Position numbers and translations under genes: made by a program
The notes under the pieces: generated by a model
What the model was told of the DNA's origin: nothing
Database searches by the model: none
What the model saw: only the letters and a program-made list of their open reading frames with translations
Source: an uncultured Acidimicrobiaceae bacterium
GTDB lineage: Bacteria > Actinomycetota > Acidimicrobiia > Acidimicrobiales > MedAcidi-G1
NCBI GenBank assembly: GCA_913054115.1
Contig: CAJXIS010000148.1
Location: 1-6,014, forward strand
Direction of reading: 5' to 3'
Length of the DNA stretch: 6,014 nt
Shown: piece by piece, positions 1 through 4,909 of the stretch
Position numbering within the stretch: position 1 is the first letter of the stretch
Layout of the letters: each line of letters begins with the position of its first letter

Positions 1-669
1 CCAGGCGGCGTCGTAGCGGGCAAACCCCGCATTCGACGTGATGACGTTGCCGATGCGGTCCTGGGGACCGCCGAAGTACTCGGCGACGATCGCGGCGATC
101 ACGGAGAGTGGTGCCACCAGGCGCAGGGCGTTGGCGAAGAACGGCAGGGCGTTGGGGATGCGGACCTCGCGCAGGATCGTCCATTCGCCTGCTGCGTAGG
201 AGCGCATCAGCTCGATCTCGTCAGGGTGCACCTCGGTCAGGCCCTTGGCGGTGTTGATGAACACGGGAAAAAACACCACGGCGACCACGACAGCCTGGTT
301 GCTGAGCGTCCCCGTGATGCCGAACCAGGCGTTGAAGATCGGCGCCAGGGCGACGATGGGTGTGGCGTTGACGGCCACCGCCAGCGGCGTGAGTCCCTCG
401 TTGACGGTGCGGAAGCGTGTCGTGAGAAAGGCCAGCAGCACGCCGGCGACGATGCCGACGAGCAGGCCGCTGACGGCGATCCGACCGGTCTCCCAGCCGG
501 CGTGCCGAAGCGTCGGCCACTGGTCCGTGAGTTGCGCCCAGATCGACGTCGGCCTGGGCAACAGGAACTCCTGGATTCCGAACCCTCGGACGCCGCCCTC
601 CCATGCACCGAGGAACAGGGCACCGGTGACCAGCGGTGGGGCCAGGCCACGCAGGCGGCCGGCGATCAC
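1..669 (-). CDS. ABC transporter permease, SsuC/TauC-like (second permease; 3' end beyond window)
   Basis: Inner-membrane permease half of an ABC importer. The 223 visible residues show hydrophobic segments near residues 8-27, 64-83, 92-112, 122-142 and 182-200. A cytoplasmic EAA loop that docks on the ATPase lies at residues 153-174 (it begins ELMRSYAA and ends IPNA). Relatives are about 250-270 residues, so roughly the last 30-45 residues, including the final helix, lie beyond position 1. Translation starts at GTG (669-667), which overlaps the ATPase stop as GTGA. A good Shine-Dalgarno, GGAGGA, sits 6 nt upstream at 676-681 and decides this start. The protein differs from the permease at 1442-2308, so the importer probably has two different membrane subunits. 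The substrate cannot be read from the sequence. SsuC/TauC, hydroxymethylpyrimidine and 'pyrimidine' ABC permeases all belong to this family. Confidence 0.93.
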   Translation of the reverse strand, partial: MIAGRLRGLAPPLVTGALFLGAWEGGVRGFGIQEFLLPRPTSIWAQLTDQWPTLRHAGWETGRIAVSGLLVGIVAGVLLAFLTTRFRTVNEGLTPLAVAVNATPIVALAPIFNAWFGITGTLSNQAVVVAVVFFPVFINTAKGLTEVHPDEIELMRSYAAGEWTILREVRIPNALPFFANALRLVAPLSVIAAIVAEYFGGPQDRIGNVITSNAGFARYDAAW

Positions 670-1445
670 GATCCGTCCTCCACGGCACGCAGTGCCTCAC
701 GGATCTCGGTCGAGGTCCTGAAGAACTCCGGGTCCTCACGGGTGTCCTCGGTGCGTTCACCGAGGTCGACCTCGACGATCGAGTGGATGCGTCCCGGCCG
801 GGGCGACAGCACGACGACACGGTTCGAGAGGAACGCCGACTCGGAGATGGAGTGCGTGACGAACACGACCGTCGTGCCCGTCTCCCGCCAGATCCGCAGG
901 AGCTCACCCTGCATGTGCTCACGGGTCATCTCGTCGAGGGCGCCGAACGGCTCGTCCATCAGGAGCAGGCGCGGCTCGAACGAAAGCGCCCTGGCGATGG
1001 AGACCCGCTGTTGCATCCCGCCGGACAGCTGACGCGGATAGTGGCCGCCGAAGTCCGGCAGCTTGACGAGGTCGAGCATCTCGCGGGAACGGGCAGTCCG
1101 TTCGGCCTTCGACCAGCCCTTGAGCTCGAGCGGCAGTTCGATGTTGGCCGCCACCTTGCGCCAGTCGAAGAGCCCGGCGTGCTGGAAGACCATCCCGTAG
1201 TCCTGGTCCAGCCGGGCCTGATGGGCCGACTTGCCGAACACGTCGACCGATCCCGCCGTCGGCTCGATCAGGTCGCCGATCAGCCGCAGGAAGGTCGACT
1301 TGCCACACCCCGAAGGGCCGATAAGCGTGACGAACTCCCCGGGCTCGATGGTGAGATCGACGCCGGAAAGGGCCGTGACCTCACCGGCGCTGCCCCGACC
1401 GAAGACCTTCTCGACACCCGTGACGACGACAGCGGCCTCGCTCAT
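666..1445 (-). CDS. ABC transporter ATP-binding protein, SsuB/TauB-like
   Basis: Cytoplasmic ATPase that powers the importer formed with the two flanking permeases. All nucleotide-binding motifs are intact in 259 residues: Walker A GPSGCGKST (43-51), Q-loop Gln88, signature LSGGMQQR (140-147), Walker B LLLMDE (160-165), D-loop GALD (168-171) and H-loop His198. The SPRPGRI stretch near residues 214-220 is typical of the nitrate/sulfonate/taurine/pyrimidine group. The length is normal for that group and no regulatory C-terminal domain is present. The ATG (1445-1443) overlaps the stop of the upstream permease as ATGA. A near-consensus ribosome binding site, AGGGAGGT, lies inside that permease's last codons. 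The 3' end overlaps the next permease by 4 bp. The order permease-ATPase-permease points to one transporter made in fixed proportions. The substrate is not determined by this subunit. Confidence 0.96.
   Translation of the reverse strand: MSEAAVVVTGVEKVFGRGSAGEVTALSGVDLTIEPGEFVTLIGPSGCGKSTFLRLIGDLIEPTAGSVDVFGKSAHQARLDQDYGMVFQHAGLFDWRKVAANIELPLELKGWSKAERTARSREMLDLVKLPDFGGHYPRQLSGGMQQRVSIARALSFEPRLLLMDEPFGALDEMTREHMQGELLRIWRETGTTVVFVTHSISESAFLSNRVVVLSPRPGRIHSIVEVDLGERTEDTREDPEFFRTSTEIREALRAVEDGS
676..681 (-). promoter_or_regulatory. Shine-Dalgarno of the second permease
   Basis: GGAGGA on the minus strand, 6 nt before the GTG at 669. It lies within the last codons of the ATPase gene. It fixes a non-ATG start that overlaps the ATPase stop by 4 bp. 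Confidence 0.8.
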
Positions 1446-2308
1446 GCGACGACCTCCCTGGTACGGCCGGTGAAGATCCGCTCGACCAGGCTGACGAGAC
1501 CGAAGACCGAGAGGCCGAGCGCCGCCGCACCGATCACCGAGGCGTAGAGGCGCTCGGGGAACACGGCATAACGCTGCGCGAACTCGAGGATCGCCCGCCC
1601 GAGGCCGGTCTTGGTGCCGATGGAGATCTCACCGACGATCGCTCCGACGACGCTGAGCGTGGCGGCGATCTTGAACGCCGGGAACAGGTACGCCCGAGCC
1701 GCCGGAAGCCGGAGCTTGAACAGCGTCGTCCCCCAGGAAGCCGCATAGCTGCGCATCAACTCCACATCGGCCACGTTGGGCGACTGCAGCCCGCGCAACG
1801 CGCTCACGGCGACCGGGAAGAAGGTCAGGTAGGCGGCGATGAGCGAGATGCTGAACAGGTCGGGCAGGTCGTTGATGCGCCCCCAGGTGACGATGATGGG
1901 CGCCAGGGCGATCAACGGAATGGTCTGCGACACGTTGATCCATGGCAGCAGACCGCGCTCGACGACCCGCCAGCGGAGCATCAGCACCGCCAGGGCCAGG
2001 CCGACGGTCAGGCCGAGGAAGAAGCCGATTGCCGCCTCCTGCAGCGTGAACCAGGCCTTCTTCAGGAGGTAGACCGACATCGGCAGCGTGTTGCGGCCGT
2101 CGCGGATATCGGACACGAGTTCGGCCAAGATGTCCTTGGCGTGCGGCATCGTCAGGTCGTCGGTCGTGACCCGGAGCTCGATGTCGGTGCCGGGCACCCG
2201 GTCACCCGTCTGCTGGCCCACCCACTTGTAGCCCTCCCAGAGGACGACGAGCAGCACCATGGCCAAGAACGTGGTCAGGGTCATGCGCAGGACCCGGCGG
2301 CCGTTCAT
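1442..2308 (-). CDS. ABC transporter permease, SsuC/TauC-like (first permease)
   Basis: Complete 288-residue inner-membrane permease of the binding-protein-dependent type. Hydrophobic segments lie near residues 11-30, 90-112, 124-142, 151-171, 208-228 and 256-276, giving the usual six helices. The EAA loop is at 183-204 (begins ELMRSYAA, ends LRLPAA). The stretch between helices 1 and 2 (about residues 31-88) is polar and acidic, and I judge it somewhat longer than in SsuC-type relatives. It should face the periplasm or cell exterior and could contact the binding protein. The ATG (2308-2306) lies 4 bp after the stop of the dehydrogenase gene. The only ribosome binding site I see is a weak GGTGA (2313-2317) that includes that stop codon, so translation probably depends on coupling to the upstream gene. 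It overlaps the ATPase by 4 bp. The substrate is unknown, and a pyrimidine or related compound is inferred only from the neighbours. Confidence 0.93.
   Translation of the reverse strand: MNGRRVLRMTLTTFLAMVLLVVLWEGYKWVGQQTGDRVPGTDIELRVTTDDLTMPHAKDILAELVSDIRDGRNTLPMSVYLLKKAWFTLQEAAIGFFLGLTVGLALAVLMLRWRVVERGLLPWINVSQTIPLIALAPIIVTWGRINDLPDLFSISLIAAYLTFFPVAVSALRGLQSPNVADVELMRSYAASWGTTLFKLRLPAARAYLFPAFKIAATLSVVGAIVGEISIGTKTGLGRAILEFAQRYAVFPERLYASVIGAAALGLSVFGLVSLVERIFTGRTREVVA
1452..1459 (-). promoter_or_regulatory. Strong Shine-Dalgarno of the ABC ATPase
   Basis: AGGGAGGT on the minus strand, 6 nt before the ATPase ATG at 1445. It lies inside codons for Arg-Glu-Val near the C-terminus of the preceding permease. 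It is the best ribosome binding site in the window and may raise ATPase synthesis relative to the permeases. Confidence 0.82.
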
Positions 2309-2312
2309 CGGT

Positions 2313-3200
2313 TCACCGTTCGTCGGCCTCGCCAGAGGCGAAGCGGCGCTGCCTCTCCATCAGGCTGCACCAGTCCCAGCCGGCTCCCCCCATCGCGTCG
2401 ACGTCCGCCAGGAACTGGCCGACGAGCGCAGTGACGGGAAGGGAGATGCTCATCGCAGAGGCCTCCTCGAGCACGAGCCCGATGTCCTTGCGCATCAGGG
2501 TGGTCGAGAAACCGAAGTCGTAGTCACCGGCTGACATCTTGTCGGCCCGATTCGCCATCTGCCACGACGTCGAAGAACCCTGCAACATGGCCTCGACCAC
2601 GTGCTCGACATCGAGTCCGGCCCGGGAGGCGAAGTCGAGGCCTTCGGCAAGCGCCTGGCAGAGTCCGACGACGCAGATCTGGTTCGTCATCTTGGTCAAC
2701 TGGCCCGCACCCGCGCCTCCCATGAGTCGGACCCGGGCCGCATACACCTCCATGACCGGCACGGCCCTGGCGAACGCCTCGTCGTCTCCTCCGGCCATCA
2801 CCGTCAGCGAGCCATTGCGCGCCCCGTCGACACCCCCGGAGACCGGTGCGTCGAGAAAGTGGGCTTCGGCCGCTGACATGCGGTCGCCGACCTCCCGTGC
2901 GATCCGGGCAGACGTGGTCGAGTGGTCGATCCAGATCGTCCCAGCCGAGATGGCAGGGAGCAGTTCATCGGCCACGACCTGCAGCTCACGGTCCGCCGGA
3001 AGGGAGGTGATGACGAACTCGGCTTCGGCGACCGCTGCCGCCACGGAGTCGGCCGCTCCGCCCCCGTGCTCGGCCACCCACCGGGGTGCGTGGCCTTCGA
3101 TGACGTCGAATACCAGGAGGTCGTGGGCTTCGTCGTGACCGGCCAGGTGGGCGGCGATGTGCCAGCCCATGCGGCCGAGGCCGAGGACCGCGATCCTCAT
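2313..3200 (-). CDS. NAD(P)-dependent beta-hydroxyacid dehydrogenase, 3-hydroxyisobutyrate dehydrogenase family
   Basis: Soluble oxidoreductase of 295 residues, the normal family length. The N-terminal Rossmann domain carries GLGRMG at residues 7-12. The substrate-binding signature DAPVSGG spans 118-124. The catalytic lysine is Lys170 in GQLTKMTNQ (166-174), followed by the all-helical C-terminal domain, with DWCSLMER near 276-283. Family members interconvert short 2-methyl-3-hydroxy or 3-hydroxy acids (3-hydroxyisobutyrate, 3-hydroxypropionate, glycerate) with their semialdehydes. With a methylmalonate-semialdehyde dehydrogenase in the same run of genes, the likely substrate is methylmalonate or malonate semialdehyde (inference). 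The pairing resembles mmsA-mmsB of Pseudomonas valine catabolism, although two other genes separate the pair here. The ATG overlaps the upstream stop (ATGA, 3197-3200), with GGAG 7 nt upstream. Tartronate-semialdehyde or sulfolactaldehyde reductase activity cannot be excluded by motifs alone. Confidence 0.9.
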   Translation of the reverse strand: MRIAVLGLGRMGWHIAAHLAGHDEAHDLLVFDVIEGHAPRWVAEHGGGAADSVAAAVAEAEFVITSLPADRELQVVADELLPAISAGTIWIDHSTTSARIAREVGDRMSAAEAHFLDAPVSGGVDGARNGSLTVMAGGDDEAFARAVPVMEVYAARVRLMGGAGAGQLTKMTNQICVVGLCQALAEGLDFASRAGLDVEHVVEAMLQGSSTSWQMANRADKMSAGDYDFGFSTTLMRKDIGLVLEEASAMSISLPVTALVGQFLADVDAMGGAGWDWCSLMERQRRFASGEADER

Positions 3201-3781
3201 GCCGGGACTCCGGGCTTGCCACGGTCATCGAGGCCGAAGCCGCCGACCAGTCGGGCGTTGACCCGTCCGCCGATCGACATGGCCAGGATGAGCACCAGTT
3301 CGTTCGGCCGGGGAGCGTCGGAGACCCCCACCTCGATGGCGTCATAGTGGCTGCCGACATACGACCATTCGAGGTGCGTCAGGGGGATGTCGATCCTTGC
3401 ACCGAGTGGTCCGACCTTCTTGGTGGAGGCGACGATCGCCTCACCCTTGCCGAGTGCGGCCCGCATTCCGCCACCTCCGGGTATGTGCCACATGGCGCCG
3501 TGTTCGAGCTCGCCCGCTGCGCCGACGATCGCACCCTTGCCGTAGCCGTCGATCACATCGGGGTCCCCGCCGAGGTGGCCGATGAGCAGCTCGCCGAGTT
3601 GTTGGCCCAGCGCACGCAACTCGTCGGTTGCCGGGCTCAGGTCGCCCACGTAGTCACCGACGAAGGGGTTGTTCACGACCGCAGCGACCGCTCCCTTCGT
3701 GGAGCGTCCGGCAGGAGGCGGCCCGAACTCGTGGTGGGTCTCCTCGATGGTCAGACAGATCTTGCGGGTGGTGAACAGCAA
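3197..3781 (-). CDS. Amino acid synthesis family protein (DUF1185, PF06684-like), function unknown
   Basis: A 194-residue soluble protein without signal peptide or membrane segment, recognised by the conserved blocks GKGAIVGAAGELEHGA (81-96), RPNELVLI (158-165) and GGRVNARLVGG (171-181). The 'amino acid synthesis' name of the family is historical. Structures exist for Bordetella BB2672, but no reaction is established to my knowledge. The length fits the family. Conserved Glu91, Glu93 and His94 sit in a glycine-rich block and are plausible active-site residues (inference). The start is TTG (3781-3779), supported by AGGA 5 nt upstream and by the residues TRKICLTIEE that follow, which match the usual N-terminal strand. 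The stop overlaps the next start as ATGA, so it is translationally coupled to the dehydrogenase. An 82-bp gap with a hairpin precedes it. From context it may act on a ring-opened pyrimidine or hydantoin or on an amino or ureido acid; this is speculation. Confidence 0.9.
   Translation of the reverse strand: MLFTTRKICLTIEETHHEFGPPPAGRSTKGAVAAVVNNPFVGDYVGDLSPATDELRALGQQLGELLIGHLGGDPDVIDGYGKGAIVGAAGELEHGAMWHIPGGGGMRAALGKGEAIVASTKKVGPLGARIDIPLTHLEWSYVGSHYDAIEVGVSDAPRPNELVLILAMSIGGRVNARLVGGFGLDDRGKPGVPA
3208..3211 (-). promoter_or_regulatory. Shine-Dalgarno of the 3-hydroxyisobutyrate dehydrogenase-like gene
   Basis: GGAG on the minus strand, 7 nt before the ATG at 3200, within the end of the DUF1185 gene. 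It supports the start that overlaps the upstream stop as ATGA. Confidence 0.6.
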
Positions 3782-3786
3782 GGGAG

Positions 3787-3790
3787 TCCT
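3787..3790 (-). promoter_or_regulatory. Shine-Dalgarno that supports the TTG start of the DUF1185 gene
   Basis: AGGA on the minus strand, 5 nt before the TTG at 3781, in a purine-rich stretch. I see no ATG that would place the conserved N-terminal strand correctly, so this site decides the start. Confidence 0.6.
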
Positions 3791-3828
3791 GCTCTCTGCG
3801 GTTGGGGCAATTCGGGAAAGATGTTGAG

Positions 3829-3850
3829 GGCCACCGGGTTGCGGGTGGCC
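3829..3850 (-). terminator. Intercistronic hairpin (weak terminator, attenuator or mRNA-stability element)
   Basis: On the minus strand GGCCACC and GGTGGCC form a perfect 7-bp GC-rich stem around an 8-nt loop. It begins 13 nt after the stop of the LLM gene and ends 47 nt before the TTG of the DUF1185 gene. Only a short, interrupted T-rich stretch (ATCTTT) follows, so it is not a strong intrinsic terminator. It is the only such structure I found between genes in the window, and it could reduce read-through or stabilise the upstream message. Confidence 0.45.
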
Positions 3851-3863
3851 GATCGAGGTCCGT

Positions 3864-4868
3864 TCAGGTGCCGGCCAGTGCCGGGATGATGCTGCGGCCG
3901 TAGGCCTCGAGCGTCTCGTCCTGCTGGTCGTGCATCAGGTAGACGGCGAACTGGTCGACGCCGAGGTCGCGCAGTTCCTCGAGGCGGGCGATGTGCGCCG
4001 CCTCGTCGCCGAGGATGCAGAAACGGTCGATGATCTCGTCGGGCACGAACTCGGTGTGCTCGGCGCCGGCACGACCGTGCTCGCTGTAGTCGTAGCCCCT
4101 GCGGCCCTCGATGTAGTCGGTGAGCGCCTGGGGGATGGCCGTGCCGTCGGTGCCGTAGCGGCCGACGAGGTCTGCGACGTGGTTGCCGACCATCCCGCCG
4201 AACCACCGCACCTGGTCGCGCTGGTGGACGATGTCGTCGCCGACATAGGCCGGCGCCACGACGCAGATCGTGAGCGAGTCGGGATCGCGTCCGGCCTCCT
4301 CGGCGGCCCTGCGGACCGCTCCGATCGTCCATGCGGCGATCTGGGGGTCGGCCAGCTGGAGGATGAAGCCGTCGGCCTTGCGGCCGCAGAGGGCGAGCGC
4401 CTTCGGGCCGTAGGCGGCCATCCAGATCGGAAGCGATCCGCTGTCGCACCACGGGAAGGTCTGACGGGTCCCGTTGTAGTCGACCTCGCCGCCTTCGGCG
4501 AGGCCCTTGATGACGCCCATCGCCTCCTCGAGGGTGGCCAGGTTGCACGACGGGTAGCCGATCACCCGCATGGCCGAGTCGCCACGCCCGATGCCGCACA
4601 CCGTGCGCTCGCCGTACATCTCGTTGAGGGTGGCGAAGACCGAAGCCGTGACGGTCCAGTCGCGCGTGCCCGGATTCGTCACCATCGGGCCGACGGTCAT
4701 GGTGCTGGTGGCCGCCAGCATCGCCGAGTGGATCACGTACGGCTCCTGCCACAGCACGTGGCTGTCGAACGTGTAGGCGTGGGTGAAGCCCAGCGCCTCG
4801 GCCCGCTGGGCGATCTCCACGACCCGCCTCGCCGGCGGATCGGTCTGCAGCACTACTCCGAAGTCCAT
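3864..4868 (-). CDS. LLM-class F420-dependent oxidoreductase (TIGR03842/CPS_4043-like)
   Basis: A 334-residue TIM-barrel protein of the bacterial luciferase-like superfamily, related to F420-dependent methylenetetrahydromethanopterin reductase (Mer). The first strand MDFGVVLQTDPPA (1-13) is characteristic of the CPS_4043-type group, whose reaction is unknown. Other barrel landmarks are TFDSHVLWQEPY (33-44), GPMVTNPGTRD (60-70), GIGRGDSAMR (92-101) and PIWMAAYGPKAL (147-158). F420 use is inferred from family resemblance; FMN is possible, as in RutA or SsuD. I chose ATG at 4868 because the barrel's first strand begins there and GAGGAG lies just upstream (4871-4876). A GTG at 4964 in the same frame would add 32 charged residues and overlap the previous gene by 55 bp. 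The gene follows the dehydrogenase after 41 bp. Possible roles are reduction of a pyrimidine ring double bond or oxidation of a pathway intermediate. Confidence 0.92.
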   Translation of the reverse strand: MDFGVVLQTDPPARRVVEIAQRAEALGFTHAYTFDSHVLWQEPYVIHSAMLAATSTMTVGPMVTNPGTRDWTVTASVFATLNEMYGERTVCGIGRGDSAMRVIGYPSCNLATLEEAMGVIKGLAEGGEVDYNGTRQTFPWCDSGSLPIWMAAYGPKALALCGRKADGFILQLADPQIAAWTIGAVRRAAEEAGRDPDSLTICVVAPAYVGDDIVHQRDQVRWFGGMVGNHVADLVGRYGTDGTAIPQALTDYIEGRRGYDYSEHGRAGAEHTEFVPDEIIDRFCILGDEAAHIARLEELRDLGVDQFAVYLMHDQQDETLEAYGRSIIPALAGT

Positions 4869-4870
4869 GT

Positions 4871-4876
4871 CTCCTC
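4871..4876 (-). promoter_or_regulatory. Shine-Dalgarno of the LLM oxidoreductase gene
   Basis: GAGGAG on the minus strand ends only 2 nt before the ATG at 4868 (4 nt if only GAGG pairs). This is closer than usual. It still favours the ATG that begins the barrel over the upstream in-frame GTG at 4964. Confidence 0.6.
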
Positions 4877-4909
4877 GCTTTCCCTGGCTCTTTCCCGCTT
4901 CGTGCCCGG

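Larger units (their letters stand above)
3782..3863. other. 82-bp intergenic gap, largest in the window
   Basis: Lies between the LLM and DUF1185 genes. Besides the hairpin at 3829-3850 and the ribosome binding site at 3787-3790, I see no convincing -35/-10 promoter pair and no small open frame. A weak internal promoter cannot be excluded by eye. Confidence 0.6.

Noticed and set aside
226..1547. Overlapping plus-strand open frames of 268 and 303 codons opposite the ABC ATPase and permease
   Set aside because: They are antisense shadows of genes with intact catalytic motifs. They have no recognisable domain and an Arg/Gly/Asp-rich composition.
3751..4752. A 333-codon minus-strand frame overlapping the LLM gene in another reading frame
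   Set aside because: The product is Arg/Pro/Gly/His-rich without family motifs, while the competing frame encodes a complete LLM barrel.
1..4868. Alkanesulfonate utilisation locus (LLM enzyme plus SsuBC-like transporter)
   Set aside because: The LLM protein resembles the F420/Mer-like CPS_4043 group rather than SsuD, and the semialdehyde dehydrogenases are not part of the usual ssu set. Sulfonate use is not fully excluded.
4878..4896. Seven-base direct repeat (CTTTCCC on the plus strand, twice, 12 bp apart) before the LLM gene
   Set aside because: Short, and in a purine-rich leader where such repeats arise by chance. It has no symmetry or spacing that points clearly to an operator.
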